64,000 bases of DNA from assembly GCA_963838385.1 (NCBI GenBank), contig CAWIRE010000005.1:62001-126000 (forward strand), in the 5' to 3' direction. Position 1 is the first letter of the stretch. Each line of letters starts with the position of its first letter. The translations under genes were made by a program, and so were the position numbers. This document shows positions 35,215 to 42,972 of the stretch, one piece after another. The stretch is from DAHUYF01 sp963838385. GTDB taxonomy: Bacteria > Pseudomonadota > Alphaproteobacteria > ATCC43930 > CGMCC-115725. A model generated the notes under the pieces. That model saw only the letters and a list, made by a program, of their open reading frames with translations. It was not told the origin of the DNA and ran no database searches.

Positions 35215-36306
35215 ATGAGCGGGGGGCTGACCCGCGCCATCGGACTGATGAGCGGCACCTCGCTCGACGGCATCGACGCCGCCTTCATCGAGACCGACGG
35301 CGAGGGGAGCGTGGTTGCCGGCCCGGCGCTGACGCTGCCCTATGATCCGGCGCTGCGCCGGCGGCTTCAGGCGGTGCTCGGCGGCAAGGGCGAGGTCGCC
35401 GAGGTCGAGCGCGCGCTGACGCTCGCCCATGCCGATGCGGTGCGCGCGCTGATCGAGGGCCACGGCATCGCCGGCGCCGACATCGTAGGCTTCCACGGCC
35501 ACACCATCCTGCACCGGCCGGAGCAGCGGCGGACCTGGCAGATCGGCGATGGCGCGCTGCTGGCGGCGACGACCGGCCTCGACGTGGTCTGCGACTTCCG
35601 CTCGGCCGATGTCGCGGCGGGCGGCGAGGGCGCGCCTTTCGCGCCGCTCTACCACGCGGCGCTGGCCGGCGCGCTGGAACGGCCGCTCGCCGTGCTCAAT
35701 CTCGGCGGCGTCGGCAACGTCACCTGGATCGGCAGCGGGCGCGACGACATCCTCGCCTTCGACACCGGACCGGCCAATGCGCTGATCGACGACTGGGCGC
35801 TGGCCCATACCGGCGAGCCGGTGGATCGCGACGGCGCGCTGGCCCGGGCCGGGCGGGTCGATGCGGCGCAGCTCGACCGCTTCCTCGCCCATCCGTTCTT
35901 CGCCCGCCGGCCGCCGAAATCACTCGATCGCGACGATTTCGCCGGCTTCGTGCCAGGGGCGCTCTCCGCCGCGGATGGCGCCGCGACGCTCACCGCCATG
36001 ACGGCCGCCGCCGTCGCCCGCGCAGTCGAGCATTTTCCCGCCCCGGCGCGGCGCTGGCTGGTGACCGGCGGGGGCCGCCACAATCCGGTCCTCATGGCCG
36101 AGCTCGCCCGCCGCCTGGGCTGCCCGGTCGAGCCGGTCGAGCGGGCGGGCTGGAACGGCGATGCGCTCGAGGCGCAGGCCTTCGCCTATCTCGCGGTGCG
36201 GTCGCTGGCGGGGCTGCCGCTGAGCCTGCCGAGCACGACGGGGGTCCCCACCCCGATGCGGGGTGGGGTGCTGCGGCGCCGTGCCGGGCTTTCCACTGCC
36301 GGTTGA
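35215..36306 (+). CDS. anmK: Anhydro-N-acetylmuramic acid kinase
   Basis: Cytoplasmic sugar kinase of 363 residues in peptidoglycan recycling. It converts anhydroMurNAc to MurNAc-6-phosphate. ASKHA motifs are GLMSGTSLDGIDAAFIETDG at the N-terminus, GHGIAGADIVGFHGHTILH, LNLGGVGNVTWIG, FDTGPANALID and LVTGGGRHNPVLMAELARRL. The C-terminal STTGVPTPMRGG is the family's usual ending and happens to encode a 9-bp palindrome at 36246-36268. Confidence 0.95.
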   Translation: MSGGLTRAIGLMSGTSLDGIDAAFIETDGEGSVVAGPALTLPYDPALRRRLQAVLGGKGEVAEVERALTLAHADAVRALIEGHGIAGADIVGFHGHTILHRPEQRRTWQIGDGALLAATTGLDVVCDFRSADVAAGGEGAPFAPLYHAALAGALERPLAVLNLGGVGNVTWIGSGRDDILAFDTGPANALIDDWALAHTGEPVDRDGALARAGRVDAAQLDRFLAHPFFARRPPKSLDRDDFAGFVPGALSAADGAATLTAMTAAAVARAVEHFPAPARRWLVTGGGRHNPVLMAELARRLGCPVEPVERAGWNGDALEAQAFAYLAVRSLAGLPLSLPSTTGVPTPMRGGVLRRRAGLSTAG

Positions 36307-36376
36307 TAAGCAGGCCTTAACCAAGCGTTTCCGCTTTCTCGCTTAGATTTGCCCGGGTTTTCAAGGGAGCCGGGTG

Positions 36377-38395
36377 GTGGCCGAGCAGCAGGCCGAGACG
36401 GCAGCCGTCAGCAAGGCGCCCGTGCGCTTGGGCGAGCGCTTCGAGATCTATCCCGAGCGGCCGCTCGCCGAGCTGCGCTCGCCGAACGCCGCGGGCTTCG
36501 TCGCGATCGACCATGACCGGCCGACCACCAGCCTGTTCGGCCTGGTCTGCGACGCCGACATGCCGCCGCGCCGCGACGTGATCGCGGCGCTGCACGGGCT
36601 GCGTGCCGAGGCGCTGCTGATGCCGCATGAATGGGGCGTGGTCGATTGGCCGGCGACCGGGCGGCGGCACTTCGCCGTCGTCTTCGACCGGCCGACCGGC
36701 GGCCGCGTCGTCCAGTCGCTGACCCAGACGATCGAGCCGATGCATGAGGACGAGCTCATCCATCACGTGCTGCCGCCGCTCGTCTCCTCGCTGCGCGAGT
36801 TCTTCGCCATGGGCGCCACCCATCGCGCCATCCGGCCGACCAACCTGTTCTGGCGCGATGCCGCGCACCGCACGCTGTCCTTCGGCGAGTGCATCAGCGC
36901 GCCACCGGCGGCGCTGCAGCCGATCGCCTACGAGACCATCGAGAGCGGCATGGCGATGCCCACCGGGCGTGGTCCCGGCAGCGCCGCCGACGATCTCTAT
37001 GCGCTGGGCGCCACCATCATCTTCCTGCTGCTGGGGCGCAGCCCGGTCGCGTCGGTCGGCGATGACCAGCTGCTGGCCGAGAAGATCGGGCGCGGCTCCT
37101 ATTTCGCGCTGCTCGGCGGCCAGCGCATCGGCGGCGCCATCATCGAGGCGCTGCGCGGGCTGCTCACCGACGACCCGCGCGAGCGCTGGAACGTGCAGGA
37201 TCTCGAGATGTGGCTGGAAGGGCGGCGGCTGTCGCCGAAGCAGCCGTCGCTGGTCAAGCGCGCGCAGCGCCCCTATGAGTTCGCCGGCCATTCCTTCCTC
37301 ACCGCGCGGGCACTCGCCTATGCCTTCTCGCGCGATCCGCCCTCGGCGGTGCGCGCCTTGAAGGGCCAGGATTTCGAGATCTGGATCCAGCGCAGCCTGT
37401 GCGACGACGACCGCTCCAAGATGCTCGCCACCGCCATGGCCGAAGGCAATGACGCCGGCCTCACCGGCCATGACGAGCGGCTGGTGGCGCGCGTCTGCGT
37501 CGCGCTCGATCCGGCGGCGCCGATCCGGTACAAGGGCTTCGCCGCCGCCATCGACGGCTTCGGCACGGCGCTGGTCTCCGCGTTCCGCGGCCGCGGCTCG
37601 CTGCAGCAGATCGCCGAGGCGATGAGCGGCCGCCTGCCGCAATTCTGGTTCTCGGCGCAAGCCACCCTCAAGCCCGAGCAGGTCCCGATCCTCAAGAGCT
37701 TCGAGCGGCTGCGGCTCCATCTCGACGATCGGCGCCCGGGCTTCGGCATCGAGCGCATCGCCTACGAGATGAGCCCCGACCTGCATTGCCTGTCGCCGGC
37801 GATCGAGGCCGACTACGTGATGGAGCCGGGCGACGTGCTGGCGGCGCTGGAGCGCGTCTCGGAGAAGCGCAGGAACGACGAGTTCCAGGTCGACCGCCAT
37901 CTCGCCGCCTTCATCGCCGCGCGCTACCGCGCCGCCGGCACCGACTGGTTCAATTCGCTCAACAGCGCGGATCCGGCCCAGCGCGTGCTCGGCGCGCTCT
38001 ATCTGCTGAGCCGGCTGCAGTCGCTGAAGGGGCCGGCTTCGGCGCCGGCGCTGGCGCAGCGGCTCGCCCGACAGCTGCCCCTGGTCATCGATCGCTATCA
38101 CAACCGCATGCGGCGCTCCCGGCTGAAGGCCGAGCTGCCCAAGATCGTCGCCAAGGGCAATCTCGCCGATCTCCTGTCCTTCGTGGACAATGCCGCCGAC
38201 CGGGTGCGCGACCTTCAGGGCTTCCAGCAGGCGCTGCGCGATTACGCCACGATCGACCGCGATCTCGACCTGATCCGGCTCGAGGGGCCGCGGCGGCCGG
38301 AGCGGTCGGCGGAGCTGGGCCAGCGCTACGCCGCGGGCACGGCGAGCGTCCTCGCCTGGCTGATCGCGCTCGCCGTCATCGCGTTGGGCGGTTGA
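36377..38395 (+). CDS. Protein-kinase-fold pseudokinase with C-terminal membrane anchor
   Basis: 672 residues from GTG 36377 (GGGAG seven bases upstream; GTG 36374 is also in frame). Residues about 20-290 follow the Ser/Thr kinase fold. The catalytic loop reads HRAIRPTN at 149-156, with Ala in place of the catalytic Asp and Arg in place of the Lys, while Asn156 is kept. The DFG motif is SFG. The activation segment end GPGSAADDLYALGATIIFLLLG matches the kinase DxYaLG helix F region. No glycine-rich loop is visible. The rest is helical and unrecognised, ending in one transmembrane helix (VLAWLIALAVIALG). It is therefore probably a signalling or scaffold pseudokinase. The next gene starts three bases after its stop codon. 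Confidence 0.75.
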   Translation: MAEQQAETAAVSKAPVRLGERFEIYPERPLAELRSPNAAGFVAIDHDRPTTSLFGLVCDADMPPRRDVIAALHGLRAEALLMPHEWGVVDWPATGRRHFAVVFDRPTGGRVVQSLTQTIEPMHEDELIHHVLPPLVSSLREFFAMGATHRAIRPTNLFWRDAAHRTLSFGECISAPPAALQPIAYETIESGMAMPTGRGPGSAADDLYALGATIIFLLLGRSPVASVGDDQLLAEKIGRGSYFALLGGQRIGGAIIEALRGLLTDDPRERWNVQDLEMWLEGRRLSPKQPSLVKRAQRPYEFAGHSFLTARALAYAFSRDPPSAVRALKGQDFEIWIQRSLCDDDRSKMLATAMAEGNDAGLTGHDERLVARVCVALDPAAPIRYKGFAAAIDGFGTALVSAFRGRGSLQQIAEAMSGRLPQFWFSAQATLKPEQVPILKSFERLRLHLDDRRPGFGIERIAYEMSPDLHCLSPAIEADYVMEPGDVLAALERVSEKRRNDEFQVDRHLAAFIAARYRAAGTDWFNSLNSADPAQRVLGALYLLSRLQSLKGPASAPALAQRLARQLPLVIDRYHNRMRRSRLKAELPKIVAKGNLADLLSFVDNAADRVRDLQGFQQALRDYATIDRDLDLIRLEGPRRPERSAELGQRYAAGTASVLAWLIALAVIALGG

Positions 38396-38398
38396 GGC

Positions 38399-38929
38399 AT
38401 GGCGCGCAGCCCCGCCACGGTCGCCAAGCCGACGAAGCCCGCGCTGGCCGGCAAGCCCGGCAAGCGCGGGCCGGCGAAGGGGCCACGCCGCCGGAACAGC
38501 GGCAGCGCCCCGATCACGCTCGCCGTCATCGTCATCAGCATCCTGGCGCTGACCGCCCTGCCGCTCTGCCTGCTGCTGGTCGCCGGCCTGCTGCCGACGG
38601 CGGTCGCGGTGGTGGTCGACCGCCACCGCCGGCGCTATCTCGCGCGTACCGTGGGCGCGATGAATCTCGCCGGCGTGGCGCCGGGCGCGCTCAGGATGTG
38701 GGAAGCGGGGATCAGCTTCTCGAACCTGCAGCAGATCATCGACAGCCCTGTCAGCTGGCTCGTCATGTACGGCGCCGCCGGCATCGGCTGGGTGCTCTAC
38801 TTCTGCGTGCCGCCGATCGTCGCCATGGTGGTCGAGGTCAAGGTCGACGAGACCAAGCGCCGGCTCGAGAGCCGGGCCAAGATCCTGGTCGAGGAGTGGG
38901 GCGAGGAAGTGACGGGCCGGAAGGGCTAG
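38399..38929 (+). CDS. Small two-helix membrane protein, partner of the pseudokinase
   Basis: 176 residues. A basic, Lys/Pro/Arg-rich N-terminus (residues 1-35) is followed by two hydrophobic segments. These are PITLAVIVISILALTALPLCLLLVAGLLPTAV-type at about 38-70 and WLVMYGAAGIGWVLYFCVPPIVAMVV at about 120-146. A charged C-terminal helix follows (ETKRRLESRAKILVEEWGEE). The family is unrecognised. Its start lies three bases after the stop of the pseudokinase gene (TGAGGCATG), so the two are almost certainly cotranslated and may form an inner-membrane complex. It is followed by an intergenic hairpin repeat. Confidence 0.75.
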   Translation: MARSPATVAKPTKPALAGKPGKRGPAKGPRRRNSGSAPITLAVIVISILALTALPLCLLLVAGLLPTAVAVVVDRHRRRYLARTVGAMNLAGVAPGALRMWEAGISFSNLQQIIDSPVSWLVMYGAAGIGWVLYFCVPPIVAMVVEVKVDETKRRLESRAKILVEEWGEEVTGRKG

Positions 38930-39003
38930 ACGAACTCGCAAGGCGAGTTCGTCTGGCGGCGCCAGCGGTTGCGACAGCAACCGCGAAAGCCGCACCGGGC
39001 GGA
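38930..39003. repeat. Intergenic multi-hairpin repeat, copy B
   Basis: Begins with ACGAACTCGC/GCGAGTTCGT (38930-38952, loop AAG). Then follow CTGGC/GCCAG (38953-38965) and GCGGTTGC/GCAACCGC with loop GACA (38965-38984). The order of elements and the GCGCCAGCGGTTGC core are shared with copies A, C and D. It lies between the small membrane protein gene and the facing 3' end of rpoH. Confidence 0.85.
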
Positions 39004-39017
39004 CTAGCTTTCGGCGT

Positions 39018-39908
39018 CTATCCGGCCGGAAGGCGCCGATCCATCGCCGCGGTCTTGATTGCCTTTTGCAGTTTCTCGAAGGCGCGCACCTCGATCTGGC
39101 GCACCCGCTCGCGCGAGATGCCGTATTTCTGCGAGAGGTCCTCGAGCGTCGTCGGCACGTCGCGCAGCCGCCGGGCCACCAGGATGTCGCGCTCGCGCGG
39201 CGTCAGATGCGCCATGGCGCCGCGCAGGAGATCGCGGCGCAGGCTCAGCTCCTCGCGCTCGCTGAGGCTGGTCTCCTGGTTCTCGACTTCGTCCACCAGC
39301 CAGTCCTGCCATTCGCCCTCGCCGTCGTTGCGCAGCGGCGCGTTCAGCGAATGGTCGGGCGCCGCCAGCCGCCGGTTCATGCTGACGACATCGGCCTCCG
39401 GCACGCCCAGCTCGGTGGCGATCTTGCGCACGTTCTCCGGCGAGAGGTCGCCCTCGTCGATCGCCTGAAGCTGGCCCTTGAGCTTGCGCAGGTTGAAGAA
39501 CAGCTTCTTTTGCGCCGCCGTCGTCCCCATCTTCACCAGCGACCAGGAGTGCAGGATGTATTCCTGGATCGACGCCCGGATCCACCACATCGCATAGGTC
39601 GCCAGCCGGAAGCCACGGTCGGGATCGAAGCGCTTCACCGCCTGCATCATCCCGACATTGCCCTCCGAGATCAGCTCCGAGAGCGGCAGGCCATAGCCGC
39701 GATAGCCCATCGCGATCTTCGCCACCAGCCGCAGATGGCTCGTCACCAAGCGCTGCGCGGCGTCGGGATCCGAGTGCTCGCGCCAGCGCTTGGCCAGCAT
39801 GTATTCCTCTTCCGGCTGCAGCATCGGGAATTTGCGGATCTCCTGGAGATACCGCGAGAGATTCCCTTCCGACGAGATGCTGGGCAGGGCGTGGGTCGTG
39901 GACGCCAT
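39018..39908 (-). CDS. rpoH: RNA polymerase heat-shock sigma factor RpoH (sigma-32)
   Basis: 296 residues from ATG 39908 (MASTTHALPSISSEGNL). Region 2 holds GNVGMMQAVKRFDPDRGFRLATYAMWWIRASIQEYI, with -10 recognition and melting residues. The RpoH box QKKLFFNLRKLK distinguishes it from RpoD-type factors. Region 4 ends LEDLSQKYGISRERVRQIEVRAFEKLQKAI, a helix-turn-helix for the -35 element. A longer in-frame N-terminus (to 39965) adds an unlikely Cys/His/Arg-rich leader. It lies downstream of rluD on the same strand, the typical rluD-rpoH order in alphaproteobacteria. Confidence 0.96.
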   Translation of the reverse strand: MASTTHALPSISSEGNLSRYLQEIRKFPMLQPEEEYMLAKRWREHSDPDAAQRLVTSHLRLVAKIAMGYRGYGLPLSELISEGNVGMMQAVKRFDPDRGFRLATYAMWWIRASIQEYILHSWSLVKMGTTAAQKKLFFNLRKLKGQLQAIDEGDLSPENVRKIATELGVPEADVVSMNRRLAAPDHSLNAPLRNDGEGEWQDWLVDEVENQETSLSEREELSLRRDLLRGAMAHLTPRERDILVARRLRDVPTTLEDLSQKYGISRERVRQIEVRAFEKLQKAIKTAAMDRRLPAG

Positions 39909-39969
39909 CCGCTTCCTTGGCGCTGCGGTCCCTCTGTGCATCCGCCGATGCTTGCCGCAGCACACTCTT

Positions 39970-39999
39970 ATCCTAGACCAGGCCTGCCCGCTTGTCCAA
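39970..39999 (-). promoter_or_regulatory. Candidate rpoH promoter
   Basis: On the minus strand TTGGAC (39999-39994) and TAGGAT (39975-39970) are separated by 18 bases in the short gap between rluD and rpoH. The -10 match is four of six. It would give rpoH its own start in addition to read-through from rluD. Weak evidence. Confidence 0.3.
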
Positions 40000-40000
40000 T

Positions 40001-40990
40001 TTAGACACGCTCTAATAAGCCTATCAAATCTGTAATATCCTTTGGTAACGCGCTGGTAAACTGGAGTTGTTCACCGGTCGCGGGATGACGGAAGCCGAGC
40101 AGCACGGCGTGCAGCGCCTGGCGCGGGAAGGCGGCGACCGCCGGCTGCACTGCCGGCGGCAGCGCGCGCAGCCGTCCGGCGCTGCGCGGATTGCCGTAGC
40201 TGCGGTCGCCGATCAGGGGATGGCCGCGCTCGGTCATGTGCACCCGGATCTGATGGGTGCGGCCGGTGGCGAGGCGGCATTCGACCAGCGCCGCCGCATC
40301 CTTGAAGGCGCGCAGCACCCTGTAGCGCGTCACCGCCGGCTTGCCGCCGCGCTGCAGCACGGCCATCTTCTTGCGGTTCCCCGGGCTGCGGCCGATCAGG
40401 CTCGAGATCTCGCCCTCGCGCGGCCGCGGCACGCCCCACACCACTGCCTGATAGGCGCGCTCGATGCGGCGGGCGGCGAAATCGGCGGAGAGGCGCGTCT
40501 GGGCGACCTCGTCCTTGGCCACCACCATCAAGCCGCTGGTGTCCTTGTCGAGGCGGTGCACGATGCCCGGCCGCCTGACCCCGCCGATGCCGGCGAGGCT
40601 GTCGCCGCAATGCGCCAGCAGCGCGTTGACCAGCGTGCGGTCGGGATTGCCCGGCGCCGGATGGACGACGAGGCCCGCCGGCTTGTCGAGCACCAGCAGA
40701 TGCGCGTCCTCGTAGACGATGACGAGATCCATCGCCTGCGGCAGCGGCCGGTCGGCGACCGGCTCGGGCAGCGCCAGCACGAAGGTCTGGCCGGGTTTGA
40801 CCCTCAGCGACGGGTCCTTTATCGTCGCGCCGCCCATGGTCACCCGGCCAGCCTCGACGAGCTGCTTCAAACGTGACCGCGACAGTGCCGCCAGCCGCGT
40901 CGCCAGCAGCCGGTCGAGGCGCTCGCCGGCATCGCCGGGCTCGGCCGTCACCTGCTCCATCCTCTCACCGGCATCGGATCGCTCGCTCAT
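40001..40990 (-). CDS. rluD: 23S rRNA pseudouridine synthase, RluD family
   Basis: 329 residues. An N-terminal S4 domain (ERLDRLLATRLAALSRSRLKQLVEAGRVTMGG) is followed by the RluA-family catalytic domain. The signature HRLDKDTSGLMVVAK is at 145-159, with catalytic Asp148. RTHQIRVHMTERGHPLIGD follows. By homology it makes pseudouridines in helix 69 of 23S rRNA. ATG 40990 is preferred; an upstream extension would run into the divergent gene at 41012. The two genes therefore have only 21 bases between their starts. Confidence 0.93.
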   Translation of the reverse strand: MSERSDAGERMEQVTAEPGDAGERLDRLLATRLAALSRSRLKQLVEAGRVTMGGATIKDPSLRVKPGQTFVLALPEPVADRPLPQAMDLVIVYEDAHLLVLDKPAGLVVHPAPGNPDRTLVNALLAHCGDSLAGIGGVRRPGIVHRLDKDTSGLMVVAKDEVAQTRLSADFAARRIERAYQAVVWGVPRPREGEISSLIGRSPGNRKKMAVLQRGGKPAVTRYRVLRAFKDAAALVECRLATGRTHQIRVHMTERGHPLIGDRSYGNPRSAGRLRALPPAVQPAVAAFPRQALHAVLLGFRHPATGEQLQFTSALPKDITDLIGLLERV

Positions 40991-41011
40991 GACGCTAGAC
41001 TGACGGGAAGC

Positions 41012-41338
41012 ATGCGGGCCCTCAAGCTCCTGGTCGTCGTCATGGGCCTGCTGCTGGTGGGCGGCACGGCGGCGCTCATCATGGCCATCATCAACCGCGC
41101 CAGCCATCGCGCCGCCGCACCGGCGCCGGCGCCGGTCGCGGCGCGCGGCTTCGACCGCGCGGTCATCGACCTGCCGGCGGGCGCGCGGGTGCTGGGCAGC
41201 GACGCGGTGGGCGACCGGCTGGCGGTGCGCATCGGTCTGGCTGAAGGCGGCGAGGCGCTGATCCTGATCGACCCCCGCACCGGCGCGCGGCTCGGCACCA
41301 TCGAGCTGCGGCCGGCGGCGCCGGGCCAGGCCAAGTGA
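41012..41338 (+). CDS. Small membrane-anchored protein (DUF6476-like)
   Basis: 108 residues with one N-terminal transmembrane helix (LKLLVVVMGLLLVGGTAALIMAII), an Ala/Pro-rich linker and a compact C-terminal domain (VLGSDAVGDRLAVRIGLAEGGEALILIDPRTG). Similar short proteins are found next to rluD in alphaproteobacteria. I associate them with DUF6476, without a search. Function unknown. Its stop codon overlaps the GTG start of the aldolase gene as GTGA. Confidence 0.75.
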   Translation: MRALKLLVVVMGLLLVGGTAALIMAIINRASHRAAAPAPAPVAARGFDRAVIDLPAGARVLGSDAVGDRLAVRIGLAEGGEALILIDPRTGARLGTIELRPAAPGQAK

Positions 41339-42375
41339 ATTTCCGCAGCGACAATATCACCGGCGTCGCGCCCGAGATCCTCGCCGCCATCGCCGCGGCC
41401 AATGCCGGCAGCGCGCCCGCCTATGGCGAAGACGCCGTCACCGGGCGCCTTGCCGCCGCCGTCGCCGCCGTGTTCGAGCATGAGGTCGCGGTGTTCCCGG
41501 TGGCGACCGGCACCGCCGCCAACGCGCTGGCGCTGGCGAGCCTGACGCCGGTCTGGGGCGCGATCTATTGCCACGAGGCGGCGCACATCCAGACCGACGA
41601 ATGCGGCGCGCCGGAATTCTTCGCCGGCGGCGCCAAGCTGCTGCCGCTGCCCGGCGCCGATGGCAAGCTGACGCCGGCGGTGGTCGAGGCGGCGCTGACC
41701 GAGCCGGGCTTCGTCCACCACGTCCAGCCCGCGGTCGTCAGCATCAGCCAGGCCACCGAGGCGGGCACGCTCTACCGCCCGGCCGAGATCGCCGCGCTGG
41801 GATCGCTGGCGCGCGCCCGCGGGCTGGCGCTGCACATGGACGGCGCCCGCTTCGCCAACGCCGTGGCGGCGCTCGGCTGCAGCCCGGCCGAGCTCACCTG
41901 GCGCGCCGGCGTCGACGCGCTGTCGCTCGGCGCCACCAAGAACGGCGCGCTGGCCGCCGAGGCGGTGGTGTTCTTCGATCCCGCCCGGGCGGAGGGTTTC
42001 GCCTATCGGCGCAAGCGCGGCGGCCATCTTCTTTCCAAGATGCGCTTCTTCTCGGCGCAGCTCGAAGCCTATCTCGCCGACGGGCTGTGGCTGCGCAACG
42101 CGGCGCAGGCCAATCGCATGGCGGCGCTGCTGGCGGCCGGCCTCGAAGCGCTGCCGGGCGCGCGGCTGCGGCATCCGGTCGAGGCCAACGAGGTCTTCAT
42201 CGAGCTGCCCGAGGCGGTGATCGCCGCGCTCGAGGCGGCGGGCGCGGGCTTCTATCGCTGGGGCGGCGCGGGCTCATCCTGCCTGCGGCTCGTCGCTGCC
42301 TTCGACACCGAGCCCGGCGCCGTCGCGAAGCTCGTCGCCGCGGCGCGCGGCGCGCCGGCGATAAAGAAATCATAA
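41335..42375 (+). CDS. Threonine aldolase family / beta-eliminating lyase
   Basis: PLP fold-type I enzyme of 346 residues, like low-specificity L-threonine aldolases that cleave threonine to glycine and acetaldehyde. Motifs are NFRSDNITGVAPEIL, YGEDAVTG, HEAAHIQTDECGAPEFF, LHMDGARFANAV with the PLP-pyridine Asp, and SLGATKNGALAAEAVV with the Schiff-base Lys202. The GTG start overlaps the preceding stop codon (GTGA), and no ATG is near. Members of this branch also include other side-chain lyases, so the exact substrate is open. Confidence 0.88.
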   Translation: MNFRSDNITGVAPEILAAIAAANAGSAPAYGEDAVTGRLAAAVAAVFEHEVAVFPVATGTAANALALASLTPVWGAIYCHEAAHIQTDECGAPEFFAGGAKLLPLPGADGKLTPAVVEAALTEPGFVHHVQPAVVSISQATEAGTLYRPAEIAALGSLARARGLALHMDGARFANAVAALGCSPAELTWRAGVDALSLGATKNGALAAEAVVFFDPARAEGFAYRRKRGGHLLSKMRFFSAQLEAYLADGLWLRNAAQANRMAALLAAGLEALPGARLRHPVEANEVFIELPEAVIAALEAAGAGFYRWGGAGSSCLRLVAAFDTEPGAVAKLVAAARGAPAIKKS

Positions 42376-42539
42376 ACCACGTCGCGCCCGCGATCGGAAC
42401 TCCGGCGCCGTCGGCGCGGCGTTTTCGTTTCGGCGGCGCATCGACGGGAGCCCGAGAGCACCGCGCGCGCCTCGCGCGAGGCCGTGGCCGTCGCGGCCGG
42501 CGCCGGCTGCGCTCGCGCCGCCACGAAAGCGCAAAAAAT
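42376..42539. other. Spacer after the aldolase gene
   Basis: About 165 GC-rich bases with no gene. A weak GCGCC/GGCGC stem at 42405-42417 is followed by GGCGTTTTCGTTT. I see nothing else before the terminator at 42540. Confidence 0.4.
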
Positions 42540-42560
42540 TTCGGGAGGCCCCGAATTTTT
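42540..42560 (+). terminator. Rho-independent terminator
   Basis: TTCGGG (42540-42545), loop AGGC, CCCGAA (42550-42555), followed by five T. A run of A precedes the stem, so it may also work on the opposite strand. It separates the aldolase transcript from the ornithine decarboxylase leader. Confidence 0.7.
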
Positions 42561-42562
42561 CC

Positions 42563-42590
42563 TTGCATCGCCACGTTATGAGCGTATGTA
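42563..42590 (+). promoter_or_regulatory. Candidate promoter of the ornithine decarboxylase transcript
   Basis: TTGCAT (42563-42568) and TATGTA (42585-42590) are separated by 16 bases, directly after the terminator. The match is modest. It would yield a leader of about 375 bases before the decarboxylase. Confidence 0.3.
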
Positions 42591-42599
42591 TCCAAATCA

Positions 42600-42972
42600 C
42601 GACGCACTCGCACGTGCCTATGGCCCTTGTGGTTATGCAACGACGTAACGCGTCCTTTTTGGAAGAGCCGGTCACTGTGGGCCGGTCCCGAGAGGGAGGT
42701 CGATATGGTTGCAATCGCACTCAGGGCCGCGGCGCCCTGGCCTGACGAGACACCTCGTTTCATCCGGGCTGCGCGCGGCAGCGGTGGCCGGGGCGCCAAC
42801 GAACCCAGCAGTCAGAACTGAGCAGCGTGTCCACGGCGCGGCGGATCGTCCCCGCGTCATGGGCAGAGGTTTCGCTCCAGCGGCCTCCTCCTTGACCGGA
42901 GGGGGCGGCGGTACGGCGCGACGGCGAGGTGAGCCGTCTGCGCGCGCCCTGACGACAGGATACCCAACCGAA
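42600..42972 (+). ncRNA. Structured 5' leader of ornithine decarboxylase (speF-type element candidate)
   Basis: The long leader sits where the alphaproteobacterial speF RNA motif is known to occur, upstream of ornithine decarboxylase genes. Visible structure includes a GCCGGTC...GGCCGGTC region at 42667-42687 and the hairpin TCAGGGC/GCCCTGG (42721-42740). A uORF with a strong ribosome site runs through it. Assignment to the Rfam speF family rests on position and gene context and was not confirmed by alignment. Confidence 0.5.
42705..42821 (+). CDS. Leader peptide uORF upstream of ornithine decarboxylase
   Basis: A 38-residue ORF from ATG 42705 to TGA 42819-42821, with a near-perfect GGGAGG five bases upstream, stronger than the site before the decarboxylase itself. 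The peptide starts MVAIALRAAAPWPDETPRF and is Arg/Gly-rich after that. A hairpin (42721-42740) lies inside its first codons. In gammaproteobacteria the SpeFL leader peptide senses ornithine on the ribosome and controls speF; a parallel mechanism is inferred here. It could instead be a chance ORF within the structured RNA. Confidence 0.5.
   Translation: MVAIALRAAAPWPDETPRFIRAARGSGGRGANEPSSQN

Noticed and set aside
36246..36268. 9-bp perfect palindrome (CCCCACCCC/GGGGTGGGG) at the end of anmK
   Set aside because: It encodes the conserved AnmK C-terminal TGVPTPMRGG, so the protein explains it; no T-run follows. A terminator role cannot be excluded but is not supported.
36317..38995. Long minus-strand ORF opposite the pseudokinase gene
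   Set aside because: Arg/His/Gln/Asp-rich shadow of the third-position GC bias; the plus-strand frame has clear kinase-fold motifs.
42709..42972. N-terminal extension of ornithine decarboxylase in frame from 42709
   Set aside because: The extension is Ala/Gly/Arg-rich with no fold resemblance, and the enzyme family starts near the Lys-rich helix at 42973; the uORF at 42705 uses a different frame with a good ribosome site.
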